Counted from the stretch's first letter, positions 1-6,781 are shown. The stretch: 8,721 nt of DNA from an uncultured Oscillospiraceae bacterium (GCA_934668295.1 CAKUND010000086.1:1-8721), one strand, 5' to 3'. The notes: a model not told the origin generated them from the sequence alone. Made by a program: numbers and translations.

Positions 1-167
1 CGCAGCAGCTGCACGGACTTGCGGATCGTCTCGGGAGAGACCTGATACTCAGACGAAAGCTTCGAGCGCCCGGAGAGTTTTTCCCCCTCCGAAAACTGCC
101 CGTCCGCGATCCGCCCGGCAACGGAGTACGCGATCCGCATATATTGCGGGAGCTCCTCATTTTCCAT
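1..167 (-). CDS. GntR-family transcriptional regulator, N-terminal part (cut by window start)
   Basis: The first 55 residues are visible; the gene continues past the left edge. The protein begins MENEELPQYMRIAYSVAGRI and carries a winged helix-turn-helix of the GntR type: a helix (about 8-22), a DGQFSEGEKLSGRSKLSSEY segment and the recognition-helix region VSPETIRKSVQLL (about 43-55). The S-G-R-S-x-L-x-x-E-Y-x-V-S-P-E-T-I-R pattern is typical of GntR regulators in Clostridia, many of which carry a TrkA-C-like ligand domain; the C-terminal half is not visible, so the ligand is unknown. The ATG at 165-167 is chosen because an AAGGAGG Shine-Dalgarno sequence (178-184) lies 10 bases upstream, with a strong promoter before it. 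Family call is firm; subfamily is inference. Confidence 0.85.
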   Translation of the reverse strand, partial: MENEELPQYMRIAYSVAGRIADGQFSEGEKLSGRSKLSSEYQVSPETIRKSVQLL

Positions 168-202
168 CGCGGGATCCCCTCCTTTTTCTAAAGAATGAAA
201 CT

Positions 203-231
203 ATTATACCAACTGACAACTTTCTTTTCAA
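203..231 (-). promoter_or_regulatory. Sigma-A-type promoter of the GntR-family gene
   Basis: On the minus strand a -35 box TTGAAA (226-231) is followed by a 17-base spacer and a perfect -10 box TATAAT (203-208). Transcription would start near 196, leaving a leader of about 29 bases before the ATG at 167. The spacer contains a short direct repeat AGTTG-TC-AGTTG, which could be an operator for autoregulation, but that is only a suggestion. Confidence 0.75.
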
Positions 232-253
232 GATGAGTTTTCAGTTTTTGAGT

Positions 254-310
254 AAAAAAATTCATGCGTACGCATTGCGCCACGAAAATACGCAAATGCC
301 GGTGCATGAA
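254..310 (-). terminator. Intrinsic terminator-like hairpin with T7 tract, possible alternative fold upstream
   Basis: On the minus strand the arms TTCATGC (310-304) and GCATGAA (267-261) pair. After a small internal loop the pairing continues as GCATT-t-GCG (298-291) with CGCAATGC (279-272), giving roughly 15 Watson-Crick pairs, two possible G-U pairs and an 11-base loop. The stem is followed directly by seven T (260-254), the classical intrinsic-terminator arrangement. It would end transcription of the PF06541 gene, whose stop codon is 140 bases upstream. An upstream CACGAAAA (319-312) is the exact complement of TTTTCGTG in the loop (288-281), so a competing fold is possible. Confidence 0.55.
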
Positions 311-372
311 GTTTTCGTGCATCATTTCCGGTTGCCCCGCAGGGGCGAGGAAATGGCACATTTCTTAATTTT

Positions 373-412
373 GCCCGCAAAGCCGGGGCAGGAGCGCCCC
401 GGCTTTGCGGGC
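373..412. repeat. Perfect 17-bp GC-rich inverted repeat (hairpin), possible terminator without T tract
   Basis: Positions 373-389 and 396-412 are exact reverse complements of each other (17 of 17), with a six-base loop. The stem core is CCGGGGC/GCCCCGG flanked by GCCCGCAAAG. There is no T run after the stem on either strand, so it is not a textbook intrinsic terminator. It could stabilise the 3' end of the PF06541 transcript, or be a remnant of a repeat unit. Confidence 0.5.
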
Positions 413-440
413 TGATGTAGTTTGTCTGCAGGGGTCAATG

Positions 441-465
441 GCGGACAGGCTTACGGCTTGTCCGC
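441..465. repeat. Hairpin overlapping the stop codon of the PF06541 gene
   Basis: GCGGACAGGC (441-450) pairs with GCTTGTCCGC (456-465), with one G-T pair and the five-base loop TTACG. The TAA stop codon (453-451) lies inside the loop. It may form the first of a series of 3'-end hairpins in the minus-strand transcript. Confidence 0.4.
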
Positions 466-1206
466 TGTATTTGCGCCGCCGGGGCGGCGGTGCAGGAATT
501 CGTCGAAGGCGTCGATGCGCTCGGTCAGGGGCTTGATGGACACGAAGCGGAAGAAGCCGCCGCGCGACTGCATTTTATGCCACAGCTTCTGCACGTCGAT
601 GGCATCGTAGACGCTCTTGTCGATCTGCGCGGCCTTTTTCTGCACGACCGCGCCCAGATGGATGGAGAAGCACAGATCAATGAGGAAAATGCCGAAGCAC
701 ACACCGACCACAAACGAGGCCAGCGGGTGCGCCACGAACCACTCGACCAGCAGCCGAAGCCGCGGATAGAGCAGGAAATAATACGCCAGCGACAGAACGC
801 CCCAGAAAAACGTGAACAGCGGGCAGATGATGCCCTGAATATTGCCCCAGAGCTTGCTGTAGTCCCAGAGGCGCAGATGAAAGCCCTTGAAGCTCACGAG
901 GCCGACGATGTATTCCAGCAGCGTCATCGCCAGCGCCATGACGACAAACATCACGGGATAATACCAGAACGTGCCGGAAAATGAGCCGAACAGCGTATGA
1001 TCGAGCTCGGACAGAACAAACAGCAGCACCGTGCCGAACCCGTAAAGCGGCAGGCAGGGCCCGAACAGGAAGCCGGGGTTCAGCCATTTGCGCTCCGGGT
1101 TCGCGCCGGAGAAGAAGCGCCTGAACAGCAGCTCCAGCACCCAACCGCCGACGCCGCCGAAGAAAAACAGGTACAAAACGATCAGAAAAATCTGAAATTT
1201 GGACAT
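451..1206 (-). CDS. PF06541-type integral membrane protein (putative ABC-transporter type IV, CmpB-like)
   Basis: This 251-residue protein has about five hydrophobic helices (about 5-25, 45-68, 82-104, 125-146 and 158-181) and a charged C-terminal tail. It shows the landmarks I associate with PF06541: GWVLELLFRRF after the first helix, KWLNPGFLFGPCLPLYGFG (about 40-58) entering the second, and LEYIVG...FHLRLWDYS...N(I)QG.ICPLF..FWG (about 97-136). Members are annotated as putative ABC permeases, but their biochemical role is not established, and no ATPase gene lies next to this one. The start at 1206 has a GGAGG Shine-Dalgarno (within 1212-1218) five bases upstream and a TTGACA promoter. The gene is monocistronic here and transcribed divergently from the hydrogenase gene. 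Confidence 0.8.
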   Translation of the reverse strand: MSKFQIFLIVLYLFFFGGVGGWVLELLFRRFFSGANPERKWLNPGFLFGPCLPLYGFGTVLLFVLSELDHTLFGSFSGTFWYYPVMFVVMALAMTLLEYIVGLVSFKGFHLRLWDYSKLWGNIQGIICPLFTFFWGVLSLAYYFLLYPRLRLLVEWFVAHPLASFVVGVCFGIFLIDLCFSIHLGAVVQKKAAQIDKSVYDAIDVQKLWHKMQSRGGFFRFVSIKPLTERIDAFDEFLHRRPGGANTADKP

Positions 1207-1232
1207 AGCGACCTCCGCATTTCTTTTTCTTC

Positions 1233-1261
1233 AGAGTACGACATTGCCGCCCGGCTGTCAA
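1233..1261 (-). promoter_or_regulatory. Promoter of the PF06541 gene
   Basis: On the minus strand a consensus -35 box TTGACA (1256-1261) is separated by 17 bases from a -10 box TACTCT (1233-1238, four of six matches to TATAAT). Transcription would start near 1226, about 20 bases before the start codon at 1206. Its upstream edge is only 14 bases from the -35 box of the opposing hydrogenase promoter. Confidence 0.65.
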
Positions 1262-1275
1262 GCCAAAAGAAAACA

Positions 1276-1304
1276 GTGACGTTCTGCTTGAAATGTGGTA
1301 TACT
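1276..1304 (+). promoter_or_regulatory. Extended -10 promoter of the hydrogenase operon
   Basis: GTGACG (1276-1281, four of six matches to TTGACA) is followed by a 17-base spacer and TATACT (1299-1304). The spacer ends TGG, giving an extended -10 (TGn) that would compensate for the weak -35. Transcription would start near 1311, leaving a leader of about 24 bases before the ATG at 1335. No clear operator palindrome is visible. Confidence 0.6.
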
Positions 1305-1334
1305 GTCGGCAGATCATGCAAAGGAGCTTCTGTC

Positions 1335-2837
1335 ATGCGCGGCATTCCGTCCCTTATCACCGACATCCGAAAAAAAGTCTTTACCGAGGTCGCCCGAATG
1401 GCCTATTCCGGCGACTATACCGACATGGAGGACATCCCCTTCAAGATCGTCCCCGGCCAGAGTCCGCTGCACCGCGAATCCGTGTTTCTCGAGCGCGCCA
1501 TCGCGGGGGAGCGTGTACGCCTCGCGATGGGCCTGTCCCTCCAGCCCGTGCAGACGCGCACGCTTCTGACCGAAGGCATGGATCAGGCGGCCATCGCCGA
1601 GCAGTATTACGAGCCGCCGCTCGTCAACATCATCCCCTACGCCTGCCACGCCTGCCCGACGAAGCAGTACCGCGTGACGGAGCTGTGTCAGGGCTGCCTT
1701 GCCTCCTCGTGCCAGCGCGTGTGCCCGAAGGGGGCCGTCAAATTCGTCAACGGCAAGAGCCGCATCGACCAGAAGCTGTGCATCAAGTGCGGCAAATGCG
1801 CCAGATCCTGTCCGTATAACGCCATTACGTATCTGGAGCGGCCCTGTCAGGCCGCCTGCGGCATGGACGCCATCGGCGTCGACGAATACGGCAAGGCGTG
1901 CATCGATTATGACCGCTGCGTCTCCTGCGGCCAGTGTCTGGTCAGCTGCCCGTTCGGCGCGATCGTCGATAAGAGCCAGATCTATCAGGTCATCCGCTCC
2001 ATGCTTGAGGGCAACGAGGTCGTGGCCATTGTCGCGCCGTCGTTTGTCGGACAGTTCGGAAAGGACGTGACTGTCCCGAAGTTTTTGACCGCCATGCAGC
2101 AGCTCGGCTTCGCCGACGTGGTCGAGGTCGCGACCGGCGCGGATATCTGTACCATTGAAGAAGCACGCGACTTTATGGAAAAGGTCCCGCAGGAGCAACG
2201 CTTCATGGCGACCTCCTGCTGCCCGTCGTGGCGGATGATGGCGCGCAGGCTTTTCCCGGCGGAGTCCGGCAATATCTCCATGACGTATACGCCGATGGTC
2301 TACACGGCACGGCTCGTCAAGCGGGACAGGCCGGACTGCAAGGTCGTCTTCGTCGGCCCATGCGCGGCAAAGAAGCTCGAGGCCATGCAGGACGATATCC
2401 GCACAGACGTCGATTTTGTCCTGACCTATGAGGAGCTGATGGGCATTTTTGAGGCGAAGGAGATCGATTTCTCCAAGCTTCCAGACAGCCCGGATCTGGA
2501 CGAGGGCACGCGGGCCGGACGCGGCTTTGCCGTGGCGGGCGGCGTCACCGCCGCGGTGGAGGAGCTCATTCACAAGGAGCACCCGGACTTTGAGATCAAG
2601 ACGCAGCGGGCCGACGGCCTGCGCGACTGTCGAAAGCTGCTGATGCTGGCCAAGGCCGGAAAGCTTGACGGGTATCTGCTCGAGGGCATGGCCTGCCCCG
2701 GCGGTTGCGTGGCAGGCGCGGGCACGGTCGTGTCGGCTGACACGGCGGCAAAAAAGCTGGCGCAGCACATGGCGCAGGCCAGCGGCGAAACGGCGGAGGA
2801 CAGCAAATACCGCGAGCTGTCCGACCAGCTGAATTAA
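1335..2837 (+). CDS. Monomeric [FeFe] hydrogenase, group B-type, with ferredoxin-like N-terminal clusters
   Basis: This 500-residue cytoplasmic enzyme is expected to catalyse reversible proton reduction to H2, disposing of fermentation electrons. All three H-cluster motifs are present: TSCCPSW (293-299; C295 is the expected proton-transfer Cys and C296 a ligand), GPCAAKK (ligand C343) and MACPGGC (ligands C454 and C458). The N-terminal half has Cys pairs at 104/107 and a C-x2-C-x4-C-x3-C-P motif (118-131). Two classical 4Fe-4S motifs follow, CIKCGKCARSCP (149-160) and CVSCGQCLVSCP (195-206), with C171, C175 and C189 between or beside them. The GPCAAKK form and the IVPGQSP...ERVRLAMG N-terminus fit group B (B1/B3) enzymes rather than the group A CpI type. 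The start at 1335 has AAAGGAG (1320-1326) eight bases upstream; an in-frame ATG at 1293 precedes the -10 box and is rejected. HydE, HydF and HydG maturases are not in the window. Confidence 0.92.
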   Translation: MRGIPSLITDIRKKVFTEVARMAYSGDYTDMEDIPFKIVPGQSPLHRESVFLERAIAGERVRLAMGLSLQPVQTRTLLTEGMDQAAIAEQYYEPPLVNIIPYACHACPTKQYRVTELCQGCLASSCQRVCPKGAVKFVNGKSRIDQKLCIKCGKCARSCPYNAITYLERPCQAACGMDAIGVDEYGKACIDYDRCVSCGQCLVSCPFGAIVDKSQIYQVIRSMLEGNEVVAIVAPSFVGQFGKDVTVPKFLTAMQQLGFADVVEVATGADICTIEEARDFMEKVPQEQRFMATSCCPSWRMMARRLFPAESGNISMTYTPMVYTARLVKRDRPDCKVVFVGPCAAKKLEAMQDDIRTDVDFVLTYEELMGIFEAKEIDFSKLPDSPDLDEGTRAGRGFAVAGGVTAAVEELIHKEHPDFEIKTQRADGLRDCRKLLMLAKAGKLDGYLLEGMACPGGCVAGAGTVVSADTAAKKLAQHMAQASGETAEDSKYRELSDQLN

Positions 2838-2850
2838 GAAGGAGACAGAC

Positions 2851-4065
2851 ATGAACGCTTGCAGAAAAATCGCAGCGCTGGCGCTGTGTGCGATCCTGCT
2901 GGTATCGCTGATGTCCATGGGGTTTGCGGCGGACGCGGCCCCGGCGCTGCAGTTTGACGAGAACGGAGAATTCAAGATCCTGATCGTCGCCGACACGCAG
3001 GACATTGACAAGCCGCAGAAGGAGACCATCGCGCTGCTGGAGGCCGAGCTGGACGCGGCGCAGCCGGATCTCGTCGTGTTTTTAGGCGACCAGATCCACG
3101 GTCCGTCGACGGGCAGGAGCGTCGAGCGCACGCAGAAGGCGCTGGACGCGATCCTGCAGCCGGTCGCCGAGCGCGGGCTGCAGTTTGCCGTCGTCTTCGG
3201 CAACCATGACGATGAGGGCGGCGTCAGCAAGGAAGCGCAGATGGAATACTATCAAAGCTACTCTGGCTGCCTTGCGTCGGCGGGCGATGTGACGGGCGTG
3301 GGCAATTATAACCTGCTCGTCTATGGCTCCGACGGCAAAACACCGGCCGTGAACCTCTGGTTCTTCGACTCCGGGACGTATGCCCCGGAGGGACAGGGCA
3401 AATACGACTGGGTGCGGCAGGATCAGCTCGACTGGTATCTGGAAACGGAAGCGGCCCTTGCCGCCCAAAACGGCGGAACGCCTGTTCCCGCCTACGCATT
3501 CCAGCATATCATCGTCCCGGATATCTACGACGCGATGGACATCGTTTCGTCCGGCGAGAAGAAAAACGGCGCGGTCGAGGGCTACGGCTGCCGCAAGGGC
3601 ACGTATTATTCCGCCGCGTCTGTGATCGAGGCCGGGACGCTCGGCGAAGCGCCGTGCCCGCCGGATGTGAACGGCGGCGAGTTTACCGCGTGGAAGCAGG
3701 GCGGCGATATCGTCGCGGGCTTCTTCGGCCATGACCATGTGAACGACTTTATCATCCCCTATGAGGGCATCGATCTGGTCAACACCAACGGCACCGGCTT
3801 TTACATCTACGGCGCGGGACTGGAGCACGGCGCGCGTCTTGTGACGCTGCGCGAGTCCGATCCCACTGCCTATGAAACGCACATGCTCTATTATAAGGAT
3901 CTGGTCGGCACGAAGCTGCCCTTCGGCTTCGCCGGCACGTGGGGCGCCTACGTGCAGCGCATCGTCCTGCTTGCCGTGTGCGCGCTTGTGCTCGTGCTGG
4001 CAGGTGCCGCCGCCCTGATCGTCCATCAGGTAAAAAAGCACCGGAATCGCACAGGAACCATGTGA
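2851..4065 (+). CDS. Secreted, membrane-anchored calcineurin-like metallophosphoesterase
   Basis: This 404-residue protein has an N-terminal signal sequence (about 1-27: basic MNACRK, then a hydrophobic run ending near GFAADA) and a C-terminal membrane helix (about 370-392) followed by KKHRNR. The catalytic domain should therefore face outside, tethered at its C-terminus. Metal-site motifs appear in order: ADTQ (47-50), LGDQ (78-81), GNHD (117-120), QH (218-219) and GHDH (293-296). The first motif is D-x-Q rather than D-x-H, a variant I associate with Dcr2/Sia1-like phosphoesterases. The substrate cannot be told; phosphomonoesters or phosphodiesters are possible. The ATG follows AGAAGGAG, and the gap to the hydrogenase stop codon is 13 bases, so the two genes very likely share a transcript. 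No functional link to H2 metabolism is evident. Confidence 0.85.
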   Translation: MNACRKIAALALCAILLVSLMSMGFAADAAPALQFDENGEFKILIVADTQDIDKPQKETIALLEAELDAAQPDLVVFLGDQIHGPSTGRSVERTQKALDAILQPVAERGLQFAVVFGNHDDEGGVSKEAQMEYYQSYSGCLASAGDVTGVGNYNLLVYGSDGKTPAVNLWFFDSGTYAPEGQGKYDWVRQDQLDWYLETEAALAAQNGGTPVPAYAFQHIIVPDIYDAMDIVSSGEKKNGAVEGYGCRKGTYYSAASVIEAGTLGEAPCPPDVNGGEFTAWKQGGDIVAGFFGHDHVNDFIIPYEGIDLVNTNGTGFYIYGAGLEHGARLVTLRESDPTAYETHMLYYKDLVGTKLPFGFAGTWGAYVQRIVLLAVCALVLVLAGAAALIVHQVKKHRNRTGTM

Positions 4066-4112
4066 CCCGCAGAATAAAAAATTTTCAGTCCTGCCCCCGC
4101 AAGCTTCCCGCA

Positions 4113-4140
4113 AAAAAACCGCCCTCCCGGGCGGTTTTTT
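4113..4140. terminator. Bidirectional intrinsic terminator between convergent operons
   Basis: CCGCCC (4119-4124) pairs with GGGCGG (4129-4134) around the loop TCCC. It is flanked by A-rich sequence on the left and six T (4135-4140) on the right, so it works in both directions. It would end the hydrogenase-phosphoesterase transcript on the plus strand and the dnaX-ybaB-recR transcript on the minus strand; the recR stop codon begins four bases away. Confidence 0.9.
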
Positions 4141-4143
4141 GTG

Positions 4144-4743
4144 TTATATCTCCTGCCGGCCCTCCAGCGCGCGCAGGAGCGTCACCTCGTCGGCGTATTC
4201 CAGCTGACTGCCTACCGGGATGCCGTAGGCCAGACGCGTGACCTTTACGCCCATCGGGCGCAGCAGGCGCGACAGATACATCGCCGTGGCCTCGCCCTCG
4301 GTGTCCGGGTTCGTGGCCATGATGACCTCGCGCACAGACCCGTCCGCCACGCGATTCAGCAGCTCGCGGATACGCAGATCGTCGGGCCCCACGTGGCTCA
4401 GAGGCGAAATGACGCCGTGCAGCACGTGATATACGCCGTGGTATTCCCGCGCACGCTCCATCGCGATCACGTCCTTCGGCTCTGCCACGACGCAGATAAG
4501 GCCGTGGTCGCGCTCGGGATCGGCGCAGATCGCGCACAGCTCCTGATCGGTCAGATTCTGGCAGACCGGACAGAGACGGACGCTGTCCTTCGCGTCCAGA
4601 ATGACCTGCGCAAAGCTCTGCGCCTCGTCCTTCGGCAGCGACAGCACGTAAAACGCCAGCCGCTGCGCCGACTTCATGCCAATGCCGGGCAGACGCGCAA
4701 ATTGTTCGGTCAGCCGCTCGAGTGCGGCGGGGAACGCACGCAT
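4144..4743 (-). CDS. recR: Recombination mediator protein RecR
   Basis: This 199-residue protein is full length for RecR. With RecO and RecF it helps load RecA onto SSB-coated single-stranded DNA during gap repair. An N-terminal helix-hairpin-helix ([17 protein letters not shown], about 18-34) is followed by a zinc finger (C58, C61, C70, C73). A Toprim domain follows, with [15 protein letters not shown] (82-96, acidic residue E87) and NPDTEGEAT (145-153). The C-terminus [20 protein letters not shown] is the conserved RecR ending. Its ATG overlaps the ybaB stop by one base (TGATG), and no strong Shine-Dalgarno is seen, so translational coupling to ybaB is likely. It is the last gene of the dnaX operon. 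Confidence 0.97.
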   Translation of the reverse strand: MRAFPAALERLTEQFARLPGIGMKSAQRLAFYVLSLPKDEAQSFAQVILDAKDSVRLCPVCQNLTDQELCAICADPERDHGLICVVAEPKDVIAMERAREYHGVYHVLHGVISPLSHVGPDDLRIRELLNRVADGSVREVIMATNPDTEGEATAMYLSRLLRPMGVKVTRLAYGIPVGSQLEYADEVTLLRALEGRQEI

Positions 4744-5093
4744 CAGAACAGGCCGCCCAGATTCAGGCCGCCCGTCAGCTTGGCCATGTTCGCGGACTGG
4801 TCAGCTTCGGCCTTGCGCATGGCCTCGTTGACCGCCGCAACGATCATATCCTGCAGCATTTCGACATCGTCCGGGTCGACCGCCTCGGGATCGATGGTGA
4901 TGGACTTGAGCTCACGGCTGCCGCCGCACACGGCTTTGATGACGCCGCCGCCCGCCGTCGCCTCGTATTCCTTCGCCTGCAGCTCCTCCTGCATCTTCAT
5001 GAGGTTCTCCTGCATCTTCTGGGCTTGCTTCATCATCTGCATCTGGTTCATGCCGCCCATCGGCATACCGCCGCGATATCCGCCTTTTGCCAT
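4743..5093 (-). CDS. ybaB: YbaB/EbfC family nucleoid-associated protein
   Basis: This 116-residue protein belongs to the YbaB/EbfC family, small homodimeric DNA-binding proteins usually encoded between dnaX and recR. After a Gly/Met-rich head ([18 protein letters not shown]) comes a helix rich in Met, Gln and Lys (about 19-42). The conserved core [20 protein letters not shown] (about 42-61) follows, then [12 protein letters not shown]...[13 protein letters not shown]. The tail [15 protein letters not shown] is the usual Gly/Leu-rich ending. The start has AGAAGGAG (5101-5108) seven bases upstream and lies 27 bases after the dnaX stop. The family binds DNA with little sequence specificity; a regulatory role here is not evident from sequence. 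Confidence 0.95.
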   Translation of the reverse strand: MAKGGYRGGMPMGGMNQMQMMKQAQKMQENLMKMQEELQAKEYEATAGGGVIKAVCGGSRELKSITIDPEAVDPDDVEMLQDMIVAAVNEAMRKAEADQSANMAKLTGGLNLGGLF

Positions 5094-5120
5094 GTTTGTT
5101 CTCCTTCTATCGTAAATAAA

Positions 5121-6758
5121 TTATTTGATCGTAAAAATGTCGCTATGCTGCTGGCCGAACCGGACAAGCGCGTCCATTGGGTCGTCGCCCAGCCGCGAGA
5201 GCTGGTTTTTGCGTGCAAAGCGCACGGAAACCGGCTTTCCCAGGATCGCCGCAGCCTTCTCCCGGATCAGCGCCTCCGTATCCGGCGTTTTTTTGACCAG
5301 ATCGAGCACAAAATCCGAATCCGCCGCCATGATGAGCGCGTCCCCCTGCAAAACCGGGTGGATCGGGCCGTTCACGGCGAAAAAGCCGCTGAGCTTGGCC
5401 GGAAGCGCCGCGCGCAGCTTTTCGGACAGCGCGGGCCAGAAGCCCGCGGGCGTCTCGGCCTGCGGCGCGGCGGGCGGCTGTTCCTGCGTCTGCGGCAGGG
5501 GAGGCGGCGCGATCCCGCGCTCGGGGTCGTCCGCGTCGTCCGGGAAGGGCGGTCGGTCGTCGTCGAATCCATCCCCGCCGCTGGCTTTGGGCGCGCTTTT
5601 CACCAGCACGCCGGAGGCCAGCTGCTCCTCCACGCGCGAGATGCGTGCGTCCAGCGCCTGTGCGTCGAGCCGCAGAGACGGCTCGCACAGCTGCATCAGA
5701 AGCAGCTCTGCCGCCACGCGCACGTCGGTATTCCTGCCGAACGAGGCGCGGGTCTTCTGCGTTTCTGTCAGCACGCGCATCAGCTCGCCCGGAGAGAAGA
5801 CCGTCTGCAGCGCAAGCGCCTGCTGCTCCGTCGCAATGCCGGAGAGCATGGAAAGCCCGCTTTTCGGGGCCGTGCGCAGCACGAGAAGGTCGCGGCAGAG
5901 CGCACACATCTCGCCCAGCAGCGCGCCCACGTCCTTGCCTGCGGAATAAAGCGCGGAAAAGATCGTCAGCGCCTTTGCTGTATCCTGCTCCGCGATGGCC
6001 TGCATCAGCTCTGCCGTGCGCTTTTCGCCTGCAAGGCCGAGAGACGCATAGACGCCCTCGAGCGTCACGGGGCCGTTCGCCGCGGACGCGCACTGGTCAA
6101 GCAGGCTCACGCCGTCGCGCATGCCGCCGTCGGCAAGCCGGGCCAGAAGATTGATGGCCTCGGGCTCAATTTCAATATGCTCCTGATAGGCGATGAAATT
6201 CAGCCGGGAGGCGATCTCGTCGGGCCGCAGGCGCTTGAACGCGAACCGCTGACAGCGGGACAGGATCGTCGCGGGGACCTTCTGCAGCTCGGTCGTGGCC
6301 AGAATGAATAACAAATGCGCGGGCGGCTCCTCGATGATTTTCAGCAGCGCGTTGAATGCCGCCGTCGAGAGCATGTGCACCTCGTCGATGATATACACGC
6401 GCATTTTGACCGTGCCGGGCGTATAGATCGCGTCGTCACGCAGGACGCGGACGGAGTCCACGCCGTTGTTGGACGCCGCGTCGATCTCCAGCACGTCCAT
6501 GCAGCTGCCCTCGTCGATGGCGCGGCACGACGGGCACAGCCCGCAGGGGTCGCCGTGGTTCGGGTTCTCACAGTTGACCGCCTTGGCCAGGATCTTGGCA
6601 CAGGAGGTCTTGCCGGTGCCGCGCGTACCGGTAAACAGATACGCATGGCTGAGCTTGCCCGTCTCGAGCTGCGAACGCAGCGTGTCGGTCACGTTCTTCT
6701 GACCGACGACGTCCGAAAACGTCTGCGGCCGGTATTTGCGGTATAGCGCCTGATACAT
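5121..6758 (-). CDS. dnaX: DNA polymerase III subunit tau/gamma
   Basis: This 545-residue protein is the AAA+ motor subunit of the clamp loader, which opens and loads the beta clamp. The N-terminus MYQALYRKYRPQTFSDVVGQ is diagnostic. Walker A GTRGTGKT (44-51), a zinc module (C63, C72, C75, C78), Walker B IIDEVHML (123-130), sensor 1 with the SRC arginine finger (ATTELQKVPATILSRC, 154-169) and sensor 2 GGMRD (211-215) are all present. A collar domain runs to about 385. A Pro/Asp-rich linker (about 385-437) and a tau-specific C-terminal domain ending DIFTIK follow. The start at 6758 has a strong GGAGGTGA about seven bases upstream. An A7 run (codons K489-K490-T491) lies too late to generate a gamma-like short form. 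First gene of the dnaX-ybaB-recR operon. Confidence 0.97.
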   Translation of the reverse strand: MYQALYRKYRPQTFSDVVGQKNVTDTLRSQLETGKLSHAYLFTGTRGTGKTSCAKILAKAVNCENPNHGDPCGLCPSCRAIDEGSCMDVLEIDAASNNGVDSVRVLRDDAIYTPGTVKMRVYIIDEVHMLSTAAFNALLKIIEEPPAHLLFILATTELQKVPATILSRCQRFAFKRLRPDEIASRLNFIAYQEHIEIEPEAINLLARLADGGMRDGVSLLDQCASAANGPVTLEGVYASLGLAGEKRTAELMQAIAEQDTAKALTIFSALYSAGKDVGALLGEMCALCRDLLVLRTAPKSGLSMLSGIATEQQALALQTVFSPGELMRVLTETQKTRASFGRNTDVRVAAELLLMQLCEPSLRLDAQALDARISRVEEQLASGVLVKSAPKASGGDGFDDDRPPFPDDADDPERGIAPPPLPQTQEQPPAAPQAETPAGFWPALSEKLRAALPAKLSGFFAVNGPIHPVLQGDALIMAADSDFVLDLVKKTPDTEALIREKAAAILGKPVSVRFARKNQLSRLGDDPMDALVRFGQQHSDIFTIK

Positions 6759-6781
6759 ACCTGTTCACCTCCGAGACTCCT

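Larger units (their letters stand above)
232..450. other. Gene-free, dyad-rich intergenic stretch
   Basis: No convincing protein gene lies here; a 60-codon plus-strand reading frame (233-415) runs through the hairpins, has no ribosome binding site and resembles no family I know. The stretch holds at least four inverted repeats, two of them listed separately: a terminator-like dyad at 261-310 and a 17-bp perfect stem at 373-412. The others are GCCCC-gca-GGGGC (334-346) and GAAATG-gca-CATTTC (350-364). On the minus strand it is the 3' flank of the PF06541 gene and the 5' flank of the GntR gene, whose own promoter lies downstream of all these structures. Confidence 0.6.

Noticed and set aside
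233..415. 60-codon plus-strand open frame in the left intergenic region
   Set aside because: No Shine-Dalgarno, no similarity I recognise, and it runs across several inverted repeats.
1293..1334. Upstream in-frame ATG for the hydrogenase (14 extra residues)
   Set aside because: The codon precedes the -10 box and would lie upstream of the predicted transcript start; the ATG at 1335 has AAAGGAG at proper spacing and fits the family's N-terminus.
1314..3230. A 638-codon open frame on the minus strand opposite the hydrogenase and the start of the phosphoesterase gene
   Set aside because: It lies antisense to a gene with intact catalytic motifs, has low-complexity Arg/Ala/His-rich composition typical of GC-rich shadows, and resembles no family.
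5287..5293. A7 run in dnaX as a programmed frameshift or slippage site for a gamma subunit
   Set aside because: It lies near codon 489-491 of 545. A -1 shift would end only about 20 bases before the normal stop, so no gamma-sized product results.
4722..6311. A 529-codon open frame on the plus strand opposite dnaX and ybaB
   Set aside because: It is antisense to well-recognised dnaX and ybaB, has no plausible start region and its composition is a GC-rich shadow.
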